Shown here: piece after piece, positions 1 through 4,742 of the stretch
Position numbering within the stretch: the stretch's first letter is position 1
Layout: every line of letters begins with the position of its first letter
From: Paludibacter sp.
GTDB taxonomy: Bacteria > Bacteroidota > Bacteroidia > Bacteroidales > Paludibacteraceae
DNA: 5,386 nt
Direction of reading: 5' to 3'
NCBI GenBank assembly: GCA_018054805.1
Contig: JAGPIU010000052.1
Location: 1-5,386 of the forward strand
Position numbers and translations under genes: made by a program
Notes under the pieces: generated by a model
The model's database searches: none
What the model saw: the letters and a program-made list of their open reading frames with translations, nothing else
What the model was told of the DNA's origin: nothing

Positions 1-338
1 TTATACGACCTCCCTTTATAAAAATACCCTTTAGCAAGTTTTTCGGAGTTTCTTTTACGTTTGTAGTAATCTATAGAGAAATTAAGTACAGAATCGGGTT
101 TGAGTGGTTGGTATGTTTTGTCGAGAGCTTCGAAAAGCAGAAGTCCGTAGTTGGCACGTTCGGCAGCGGAGAGAGATTTGTCGTAGTTTACGTTTCGGAG
201 AATTTGCAATGCCGAATCGGGAGCAGTTTCCATTAAACGCTCGGCAGTTTTGATTTCACCGGGAAAAAACGAACATCCGGCAAAAATGAAAACACAGAAT
301 ACAATTACAATACTTACCCTTGAATACATATGAGACAT
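1..338 (-). CDS. TPR-type lipoprotein, N-terminal part (runs off the left edge)
   Basis: This is an open frame of 112 complete codons that continues past base 1 with no stop, so the C-terminus is missing. Residues 8-19 form a hydrophobic signal segment ending in the lipobox FAGC, with Cys22 as the lipidation site; few residues precede the core. The mature part has helical blocks such as ERLMETAPDSALQIL (about 32-46), then ERANYGLLLFEALDK, and ends in the TPR-like KLAKGYFYKGRSY. This is the pattern of Bacteroidota lipoproteins with tetratricopeptide repeats, some of which carry a membrane helix and a DNA-binding or coiled-coil tail further on; that tail is not visible here. The start at 338 is the first ATG; an in-frame ATG at 329 would give Cys19 and is equally possible. 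A -7 box lies 31 bases upstream. Lipoprotein nature is well supported; the TPR assignment is inferred from helix pattern and family memory, and the function is unknown. Confidence 0.7.
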   Translation of the reverse strand, partial: MSHMYSRVSIVIVFCVFIFAGCSFFPGEIKTAERLMETAPDSALQILRNVNYDKSLSAAERANYGLLLFEALDKTYQPLKPDSVLNFSIDYYKRKRNSEKLAKGYFYKGRSY

Positions 339-368
339 CTTTCTGAATAAAGAAAGTTTGTTGGTGTG

Positions 369-376
369 CAAAAATA
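369..376 (-). promoter_or_regulatory. Bacteroidota -7 box for the TPR lipoprotein gene
   Basis: The minus strand reads TATTTTTG, a perfect match to TAnnTTTG, 31 bases before the ATG at 338. No TTG/TTTG is seen at the expected -33 distance, so only half of the promoter is supported. Confidence 0.4.
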
Positions 377-405
377 CAAATTAATTAAAACTACGGGCAT
401 GAATT

Positions 406-459
406 AAAAAAAATACTACATGCGTTTAGTTCCAAAAGTTGCATGTTTACATTTTTTTT
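406..459 (-). terminator. Possible terminator after comF
   Basis: The arms ACATGC (418-423) and GCATGT (441-446) form a 6-bp stem with a 17-base loop. They are flanked outside by A8 (406-413) and T8 (452-459), which could extend the pairing after a short mismatch. On the minus strand the stem is followed by AGTA and eight T. It lies just downstream of the comF stop. The symmetry would let it work in both directions. The stem is weak, so this is tentative. Confidence 0.35.
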
Positions 460-476
460 GCATTTGAGCACCAAAA

Positions 477-1163
477 TCAAGCCACTGCAAGTGTAAAAAC
501 ACTGACGCGAACACCTGGTATAGCAGAAAGAGCTTCTACAGCTGCTTCGAGTGTAGAGCCCGTGGTAAGCACATCGTCCACCAAAAGCAGATGCGAATTA
601 TCGGGAATGCAGCCCTGTTTATACTCAAAAATCCCGGACGTATTTTTGTACCTTTCATACACCGACTTCTTTGTTTGAGTTGTATTTTCCATTACTCTGA
701 CAAGCGAGGATGTATCCACAGGCTTTTTTAGAACAGCAGAAATACCGTTAGCAATACATTCACTTTGATTATAACCTCTGAGCGCGTATTTTTTAGGATG
801 CAATGGAATGGGAATTACAAAATCAACAGTTGTAAAATCAGCTGACTCCATTAACTCTATGGCTGCAAGTCGCCCCATCACCTCCCCTACTTCTTTGTTG
901 TTCTTATATTTAAGTTCGTGTATAAGTTTCTGAAAAGGTGAACCTTTATGAAAGAAATAAAATGATGTAGCCCGAAATATATTGACTTTTCCCCAGAAGC
1001 GTTTTTCAACGGGATTATCGCTCTGGATATGATAATGTGTGCGCGGAATTTGCTGAATACAGGAAATACAAATCTGATTTTCCGACTTATTGAGCGGCTC
1101 GTTGCATATAATGCAAAGATTTGGATAAAAGAGGTTCAACAATTCGACAAATGGATTTTTCAT
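477..1163 (-). CDS. comF: ComF family phosphoribosyltransferase-like protein
   Basis: A full-length protein of 228 residues, the usual size for ComF. The N-terminus has a four-cysteine zinc-binding pair (Cys17, Cys20, Cys32, Cys35 in two CxxC motifs) near the hallmark LFYPNLCIIC. The middle carries HELKYKNNKEVG (82-93), PIPLHPKKYALRGYNQS (118-134) and TTQTKKS (161-167), all typical of the family. The C-terminus has the PRPP loop VDDVLTTGSTL (195-205) of type I phosphoribosyltransferase folds. In naturally competent bacteria ComF acts in the cytoplasm on incoming single-stranded DNA together with the ComFA helicase and DprA; many non-competent Bacteroidota keep it and its reaction is not settled. 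It starts 12 bases after the dgkA stop, with no promoter box between, so the two are probably one operon. The leader is A/T rich and has no Shine-Dalgarno sequence, as usual for the phylum. Family identity is near certain; a role in DNA uptake is inference. Confidence 0.93.
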   Translation of the reverse strand: MKNPFVELLNLFYPNLCIICNEPLNKSENQICISCIQQIPRTHYHIQSDNPVEKRFWGKVNIFRATSFYFFHKGSPFQKLIHELKYKNNKEVGEVMGRLAAIELMESADFTTVDFVIPIPLHPKKYALRGYNQSECIANGISAVLKKPVDTSSLVRVMENTTQTKKSVYERYKNTSGIFEYKQGCIPDNSHLLLVDDVLTTGSTLEAAVEALSAIPGVRVSVFTLAVA

Positions 1164-1175
1164 AGTTTCTATTTA

Positions 1176-1532
1176 TTAAAGTAAGGCTAAAAACTTAGGA
1201 ATAAAGATCAACAACCCGGCAATTGCTGCAAAAAAAGCACTAAGTAGCACTGCGCCGGCTGCCACATCTTTGGCCTTTCGGGCAAGTTCATGTTTATCGG
1301 GCGACACCAGATCGACAACAGTTTCAATAGCAGTATTCAGCATTTCGGCAGTCATAACCACTGCAAAGCAAAGCACACACACAAGCCACTCGAAGACTGA
1401 TATATTGAAAATGAGTCCGCAAACAACAACCATAAAAGCGAGAAAAATATGAATTCGCATATTTATTTCACCCAAAATCACCTCCCTGATTCCCCGCCCG
1501 GCGTACTTAAAACTATTAATACGTTTTTTCAT
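1176..1532 (-). CDS. dgkA: Diacylglycerol/undecaprenol kinase, DgkA family
   Basis: A 118-residue integral membrane kinase, the normal length for the small prokaryotic DgkA family. After an amphipathic N-terminus with GEINMRIH (21-28), three membrane helices are expected at about 30-46, 47-68 and 93-112. The signature ENxxxE-like stretch is intact: Glu63, Asn66 and Glu70 in AEMLNTAIETVVD keep the spacing of E. coli Glu69, Asn72 and Glu76. Glu22, Asp74, Lys88 and Asp89 match E. coli Glu28, Asp80, Lys94 and Asp95 with the same offset of six. The enzyme phosphorylates a membrane lipid with ATP: diacylglycerol in proteobacteria, undecaprenol in many Gram-positives. Which one is used here cannot be read from sequence. 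It is first gene of a likely operon with comF and has a -7 box about 50 bases upstream. The two products have no known shared pathway. Confidence 0.92.
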   Translation of the reverse strand: MKKRINSFKYAGRGIREVILGEINMRIHIFLAFMVVVCGLIFNISVFEWLVCVLCFAVVMTAEMLNTAIETVVDLVSPDKHELARKAKDVAAGAVLLSAFFAAIAGLLIFIPKFLALL

Positions 1533-1582
1533 ATTGCTGTATTCTGAAATTAAACCTGATCAGACTGAATAAAATCCCTCAG

Positions 1583-1590
1583 CAAAAATA
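1583..1590 (-). promoter_or_regulatory. -7 box for the dgkA-comF operon
   Basis: TATTTTTG on the minus strand is a perfect TAnnTTTG, about 50 bases before the dgkA ATG. No convincing -33 TTG is present at 19-21 bases upstream. It lies directly after the terminator of the tRNA gene, which fits the start of a new unit. Confidence 0.45.
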
Positions 1591-1623
1591 TAAATTTAAC
1601 TTGATAATCACGAGAATAATTGT

Positions 1624-1665
1624 AAAAAATAAGCGTCAACAACCAATAAAATGATTGTTGACGCT
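1624..1665 (-). terminator. Intrinsic terminator after tRNA-Gln(CUG)
   Basis: A perfect 11-bp stem is formed by AGCGTCAACAA (1632-1642) and TTGTTGACGCT (1655-1665) with a 12-base loop. On the minus strand it is followed by TATTTTTT (1631-1624), a U tract. It begins 5 bases after the discriminator base of the tRNA, so it should end that transcript and insulate dgkA. Confidence 0.8.
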
Positions 1666-1670
1666 CGTAG

Positions 1671-1741
1671 TTGACTTACCAGGACTCGAACCTAGACAGG
1701 CAGATCCAGAAACTGCAGTGCTACCATTACACCATAAGTCA
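1671..1741 (-). tRNA. trnQ: tRNA-Gln (anticodon CUG), CCA not encoded
   Basis: A 71-base cloverleaf including the discriminator, read on the minus strand. The acceptor arms TGACTTA and TAAGTCA pair in all seven positions, starting with U1-A72, a known identity feature of bacterial tRNA-Gln. The D stem is GTGT/GCAC with loop AATGGTA. The anticodon arm is GCAGT, TTCTGGA, TCTGC with anticodon CTG, reading CAG codons; position 31-39 is a U-U mismatch. The T stem is CTAGG/CCTGG with loop TTCGAGT. The discriminator A73 is followed by CTA, so the CCA end must be added by nucleotidyltransferase. It has its own promoter and terminator and is the close paralogue of the tRNA-Gln(UUG) gene upstream. Confidence 0.96.
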
Positions 1742-1761
1742 GTGTTTTCAATAATATGAGG

Positions 1762-1793
1762 CAAAAATAATCAATTTATTTTCCTCATGCAAA
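1762..1793 (-). promoter_or_regulatory. Promoter of tRNA-Gln(CUG)
   Basis: The minus strand has TTTG (1793-1790), a 20-base spacer, and TATTTTTG (1769-1762). This is a complete match to the Bacteroidota -33/-7 pattern, TTTG and TAnnTTTG, with the consensus spacing. Transcription would start around 1755, leaving a leader of about 14 bases before the mature 5' end. Confidence 0.7.
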
Positions 1794-1803
1794 AAGATAA
1801 GAG

Positions 1804-1844
1804 AAAAAAATAGTTGACTTTAAATTTTAAAACCAACTATTTTT
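1804..1844 (-). terminator. Intrinsic terminator after tRNA-Gln(UUG)
   Basis: AAAAATAGTTG (1806-1816) and CAACTATTTTT (1834-1844) form a perfect 11-bp stem with a 17-base A/T-rich loop. The minus-strand 3' arm runs into a T7 tract (1810-1804). It starts 4 bases beyond the encoded CCA. The arms end in A and T runs, so it may also act on plus-strand transcripts. The stem is A/T rich and so weaker than the one at 1624-1665. Confidence 0.65.
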
Positions 1845-1848
1845 GAAG

Positions 1849-1922
1849 TGGTTGTCTCACAAAGATTCGAACTTTGACAGGCAGAACCAAAAACTGCAGT
1901 GCTACCATTACACCATGAGACA
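1849..1922 (-). tRNA. trnQ: tRNA-Gln (anticodon UUG), CCA encoded
   Basis: Read on the minus strand, a 74-base gene including an encoded CCA (1851-1849). The acceptor arms TGTCTCA and TGAGACA pair fully with U1-A72 first. The D stem GTGT/GCAC and loop AATGGTA are identical to the neighbouring tRNA-Gln(CUG). The anticodon arm is GCAGT, TTTTGGT, TCTGC with anticodon TTG, reading CAA (and CAG by wobble), with the same U-U mismatch at 31-39. The T stem CAAAG/CTTTG is perfect with loop TTCGAAT. The discriminator is A73. The identical D and anticodon stems indicate an old tandem duplication, with later drift in the acceptor and T stems. Confidence 0.97.
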
Positions 1923-1951
1923 ATCATAGCTGCCTTTTTTCAAAAGCGGTG

Positions 1952-1986
1952 CAAAGATACGATTGTTTTTCTTTTTGGCAAAGATA
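1952..1986 (-). promoter_or_regulatory. Promoter of tRNA-Gln(UUG), with a doubled TATCTTTG box
   Basis: The minus strand has two copies of TATCTTTG, at 1986-1979 and 1959-1952. The downstream copy is the likely -7 box, and the CTTTG end of the upstream copy sits 19 bases away, where a -33 TTTG belongs. Transcription would start near 1945, about 23 bases before the mature 5' end. The upstream copy could itself be a second -7 box, but its nearest TTG is 23 bases away. Confidence 0.65.
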
Positions 1987-2034
1987 TTGTGAGAAATTAT
2001 TGAGTTTTTCAACATTTTTTTGCCTTCGCAAAGT

Positions 2035-2727
2035 CTAATAACCTACTGTTTGGGCTACTATAAACTGATATTTATCATTCAACCCAATTGTTTGGAGCAA
2101 TTCCTTTTCCTTTGCACCGGCGCGCACCACACATTTCAGACTTTCGGAAGCACAGTACAGATACACATTTTGAGTGCTATGACCGGCATCGAGCGATGCA
2201 AGCCATAAACGCTTTTCAGCGTCAACCTTCCGGTCGCCTTCGTAGACTTTATAATCAGCAATAAATACCAGATTGAGTGGTGCTGTTTTTACAAAATCCT
2301 GCTGTCCTGCCAAATCCCGAAAATCTCCTTCCTTCACAGGTTCGAGTAAATGTTTTTCTACGTTGTACAAATATATACCATTAGCCAGCACTGCGTATGT
2401 CTGAATGGGATAAAGCGCTAATGCCGATGGAACCGTACGCTTACCATTCCCGCGGTTTTGTCCGTTGGCAGCCCAAAGAATTTCGGACAAATGTTTGAGC
2501 GAAAGGTTTTCTGCCGAAAACTGCCTGTCGGATTTACGGTTTTGCATGGCCGATAGCAAAACCACTCCTCCAAGTGTATCAGGAGCCTGTAAATGTATGG
2601 TATCGAACGCATTCAGCTCCATTGGGATTTGATTCTGAGAATGATTGTCGCAACACTGCGTGGCAGGCTTACTACAAGCCACAACTATAAACATAAAAAA
2701 GACAATTACAATACTGCTGAATTTCAT
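2035..2727 (-). CDS. Lipoprotein nitroreductase-like oxidoreductase, SagB type
   Basis: With the ATG at 2727 the product has 230 residues. Residues 1-17 are a signal peptide ending in VVAC, with Cys18 as the lipidation site, so the enzyme is predicted to be membrane-anchored outside the cytoplasm. The rest matches the SagB/ThcOx branch of the FMN-dependent nitroreductases: NRKSDRQF (63-70, phosphate-contacting Arg/Ser), LSEILWAANGQNR (80-92), KRTVPSALALYP (96-107), GIYLYNVEKHLL (117-128), a GDFR block (134-137) and AGHSTQNVYLYCASESL (181-197). SagB enzymes oxidise azolines to azoles in peptide natural products, but no YcaO, protease or precursor gene is nearby, so the substrate is unknown. 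The frame also opens at a TTG at 2739; ATG is preferred because it begins a standard signal peptide and Bacteroidota rarely use TTG. It is transcribed alone and diverges from zupT. Fold assignment is firm; activity is not. Confidence 0.85.
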   Translation of the reverse strand: MKFSSIVIVFFMFIVVACSKPATQCCDNHSQNQIPMELNAFDTIHLQAPDTLGGVVLLSAMQNRKSDRQFSAENLSLKHLSEILWAANGQNRGNGKRTVPSALALYPIQTYAVLANGIYLYNVEKHLLEPVKEGDFRDLAGQQDFVKTAPLNLVFIADYKVYEGDRKVDAEKRLWLASLDAGHSTQNVYLYCASESLKCVVRAGAKEKELLQTIGLNDKYQFIVAQTVGY

Positions 2728-2759
2728 ACTGATATGCAATAAATTAAATTTTTATTCGC

Positions 2760-2767
2760 CAAATATA
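2760..2767 (-). promoter_or_regulatory. -7 box for the SagB-like lipoprotein gene
   Basis: TATATTTG on the minus strand is a perfect TAnnTTTG, 32 bases before the ATG at 2727. The nearest TTTG (2796-2793) is 25 bases away, longer than the usual 19-21. The position favours the ATG over the TTG at 2739, which would leave a leader of only about 14 bases. Confidence 0.5.
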
Positions 2768-2780
2768 CAACTTTTTCCAT

Positions 2781-2788
2781 TAATTTTG
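2781..2788 (+). promoter_or_regulatory. -7 box for zupT
   Basis: TAATTTTG matches TAnnTTTG perfectly and lies 40 bases before the zupT ATG. Only a poor -33 (TTCG at 2755-2758) is seen. It faces away from the minus-strand box at 2760-2767, 13 bases to its left, so the two promoters overlap and should compete. Confidence 0.5.
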
Positions 2789-2828
2789 CATTCAAAACCA
2801 TCGTTAAGGTGAATGTAATTTCAAATTT

Positions 2829-3623
2829 ATGGAGACATCAAATATATTATTTGCGCTGGGACTAACACTTTTTGCAGGTTTAAGTACCGGAATTGGAAGT
2901 GCAATTGCATTTTTTGCAAAAAAAACAAATACCAAATTTTTATCCACAGCACTTGGCTTTTCGGCAGGTGTAATGATTTACGTGTCGTTTACCGAGATAT
3001 TTCCCGAGGCACTGCATTTGCTGGAGCAGGGAAATGCGCGATTGCCGGAATTAACGGTGGTTCTCGCTTTTTTTGCCGGAATTGCCCTGATATTTATGAT
3101 TGATATGCTTATTCCTAATGCCGAAAATCCGCACGAGATGCGTTCGGTTGAAGAAATGGGCGGACACAAAGAAAAGCAACTCAAGCGAATGGGCATTATG
3201 ATGGCACTTGCTATCGGCATCCACAACTTTCCCGAAGGAATGGCCACTTTTGCATCGGCCATGATTTCGCCCGAGATTGCCATTCCCATTGCTGTGGCCA
3301 TTGCCATTCATAATATTCCCGAGGGAATTGCGGTGTCGGTGCCCATTTATTATGCCACGGGAAGCCGATCAAAAGCATTTTGGCTCTCGTTTACTTCGGG
3401 CATGGCTGAACCAATTGGGGGACTTGTGGGTTATTTTATACTCATGCCTTTCCTGTCGCCGTTTACATTGGGCTTGTTAATGGCTTCGGTAGCGGGAATT
3501 ATGGTGTTTATTTCGGTAGATGAACTTTTGCCCGGTGCCGAAAAATATGGCGAACACCATTATTCAATTTCAGGATTTGTGGCAGGAATGGCCGTAATGG
3601 CTATCAGTCTGTTAATACTGTAA
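2829..3623 (+). CDS. zupT: ZIP family divalent metal transporter, ZupT type
   Basis: A full-length 264-residue inner-membrane protein, close to the 257 residues of E. coli ZupT. Eight membrane helices are expected, at about 5-27, 37-57, 75-95, 121-145, 149-171, 183-205, 210-230 and 246-264. The metal site of the ZIP family is intact: HNFPEG (132-137) in helix IV and HNIPEG (161-166) in helix V. FTEIFPEA (54-61) in helix II is also typical. The loop between helices III and IV carries His102 and His113 among acidic residues, a usual place for metal sensing or binding. ZupT proteins import Zn(II) and also Fe(II), Mn(II) and Co(II). No Zur or other operator was recognised in the leader. The next gene follows after 49 bases with no promoter box, so co-transcription is likely. 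The family assignment is secure; metal preference is not readable. Confidence 0.95.
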   Translation: METSNILFALGLTLFAGLSTGIGSAIAFFAKKTNTKFLSTALGFSAGVMIYVSFTEIFPEALHLLEQGNARLPELTVVLAFFAGIALIFMIDMLIPNAENPHEMRSVEEMGGHKEKQLKRMGIMMALAIGIHNFPEGMATFASAMISPEIAIPIAVAIAIHNIPEGIAVSVPIYYATGSRSKAFWLSFTSGMAEPIGGLVGYFILMPFLSPFTLGLLMASVAGIMVFISVDELLPGAEKYGEHHYSISGFVAGMAVMAISLLIL

Positions 3624-3672
3624 TATCCATCACGGCTGAAAATTATCTGACAAACTAAAAAACACTCCTTTT

Positions 3673-4599
3673 ATGACACCAAAACAACCGGGCACAACCC
3701 GATTTAACGATATAGATTTACGCGAAATTGTTCCTTTCATTCACTGGACATTCTTTTTTATGGCCTGGCGACTGAATGGGAAATACGATGATATTCAATC
3801 GGTTTGCGACTGCGGCTCGTGCCGCGTGGGCTGGTTGCAGAAGTTTCCGGAAAACGAACGGGCGAAAGCCGAAGAAGCCCTGAAACTTTACAAAGATGCA
3901 CAGGAAATGCTTCGCCGCTTTCTCGACGAGAAGATTGTAACGCTAAATGCAATGGTGGGAATTTTTCCGGCGCATTCCGAAGATGAAGACATTGTGGTAG
4001 CGTTTGAAAATAAAAAAATCACCATTCCTACATTACGGCAGCAAATACCTGCAAGCGATGGTTTTTGTTACGCGCTGGCCGATTTTCTGAAACCTGCCGA
4101 CGATTATGTGGGCGTGTTTGCAAATACTGTGGTTGGTGCTGAAGCACTGGCCGAAACCTACGAAAAGGACGACGACATGTATCATTCTATTTTGATAAAA
4201 ACGCTGGCCGATCGTCTTGCCGAAGCTACTGCCGAATGGCTTCACTACAAAATTCGCACAGAAATATGGGGATATGTGCCCAACGAAGAACTGAATGTAA
4301 ATGAATTTTTCAAAACTCATTATCAGGGCATTCGCCCGGCCGTGGGATATCCTTCGCTGCCCGATCAATCGGTTATTTTTACTATGAATGAACTCATCGA
4401 TTTCAGTTCGTTGGGCATATCGCTTACCGAAAATGGCGCCATGTATCCCAATGCTTCAGTATCGGGATTGGTTTTCGATCATCCAAAATCGAAATACTTC
4501 AACATTGGCAAAATCGATCAGGCTCAATTCGAGGATTATTGTCGCCGCGCCGGAAAATCGCCCGAAGTACTGCGCAAATGGCTGGCTGCAAATCTCTGA
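3673..4599 (+). CDS. Stand-alone MetH reactivation (AdoMet-binding) domain protein
   Basis: The whole 308-residue protein corresponds to the C-terminal activation domain of cobalamin-dependent methionine synthase, which presents AdoMet for reductive methylation of oxidised B12. Conserved blocks appear in order: TRFNDIDLREIVPFI (9-23), FFFMAW (27-32), LYKDAQEML (72-80), GIFPA (96-100), LRQQ (121-124), ADFLKPADDYVGVFA (136-150), KTLADRLAEATAEWLH (176-191), WGYVPNEEL (199-207), YQGIRPAVGYP (217-227), LTENGAMYPNASVSG (251-265) and HPKSKYF (270-276). The catalytic, folate, homocysteine and B12 modules are absent, so the partner must be encoded elsewhere. In alignment to E. coli MetH from memory, Arg1134, Tyr1139, Glu1097 and Tyr1189 are kept (Arg221, Tyr226, Glu184, Tyr275). 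Asp946 is His24, Glu1128 is Thr215, and CPEH after the GYP motif is LPDQ. An insert near 42-60 carries CDCGSC (45-50). The start is clear because the domain begins at once. It probably shares the zupT transcript. Confidence 0.88.
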   Translation: MTPKQPGTTRFNDIDLREIVPFIHWTFFFMAWRLNGKYDDIQSVCDCGSCRVGWLQKFPENERAKAEEALKLYKDAQEMLRRFLDEKIVTLNAMVGIFPAHSEDEDIVVAFENKKITIPTLRQQIPASDGFCYALADFLKPADDYVGVFANTVVGAEALAETYEKDDDMYHSILIKTLADRLAEATAEWLHYKIRTEIWGYVPNEELNVNEFFKTHYQGIRPAVGYPSLPDQSVIFTMNELIDFSSLGISLTENGAMYPNASVSGLVFDHPKSKYFNIGKIDQAQFEDYCRRAGKSPEVLRKWLAANL

Positions 4600-4660
4600 T
4601 TTGTCCTGTTTTGTCGCATGCGAATACTGAAAACCAACTAAAAATTAGTCTGATTTTTCG

Positions 4661-4668
4661 TATCTTTG
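4661..4668 (+). promoter_or_regulatory. -7 box for trmD
   Basis: TATCTTTG matches TAnnTTTG perfectly and lies 74 bases before the trmD ATG. No -33 TTG stands at the expected distance. Transcription from here would begin near 4675, at the first base of the inverted repeat in the leader. Confidence 0.5.
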
Positions 4669-4674
4669 CAAACA

Positions 4675-4734
4675 ATTTACAATTATGCGGTTTTTCCTAT
4701 AAAATGGTAAATTGTAAATGATTAAATTGTAAAT
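4675..4734 (+). repeat. Direct and inverted repeats in the trmD leader
   Basis: TAAATTGTAAAT occurs twice, at 4708-4719 and 4723-4734, with a 15-base period. The first ten bases of the predicted transcript, ATTTACAATT (4675-4684), are the exact reverse complement of AATTGTAAAT inside both copies (4710-4719 and 4725-4734). The 5' end could therefore pair with either copy, giving a 10-bp stem with a 25- or 40-base loop; the second would lie 8 bases before the start codon. Its role, if any, is unknown. Confidence 0.6.
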
Positions 4735-4742
4735 ATAAAAAG

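Noticed and set aside
301..314. 14-base identity ACAATTACAATACT shared with 2702-2715
   Set aside because: Both copies encode the hydrophobic signal segment SIVIV of two lipoproteins; similar codons for similar residues explain it without a mobile repeat.
439..678. Plus-strand open frame of 79 codons opposite comF
   Set aside because: It overlaps the well-supported comF coding sequence on the other strand and has no family resemblance; it is a shadow.
477..1163. ComF as evidence of a competence gene cluster
   Set aside because: No other competence gene is present in the window, and comF is widely kept in bacteria not known to be competent.
2015..2034. Hairpin TTTGC-CTTC-GCAAA downstream of the SagB-like gene
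   Set aside because: A T tract follows on neither strand's 3' side, so it does not look like an intrinsic terminator.
4033..4368. Minus-strand open frame of 111 codons
   Set aside because: It is opposite the conserved core of the MetH activation domain and shows no recognisable motifs.
4614..4623. 10-bp perfect palindrome TCGCATGCGA after the MetH activation gene
   Set aside because: It has no loop and no T tract, so it is not a terminator, and a single copy gives no support for an operator.
4637..4657. Small stem ACTAA/TTAGT followed by TTTTT, as a terminator before trmD
   Set aside because: The stem has only five mostly A/T pairs and the T run does not follow it directly; too weak to call.
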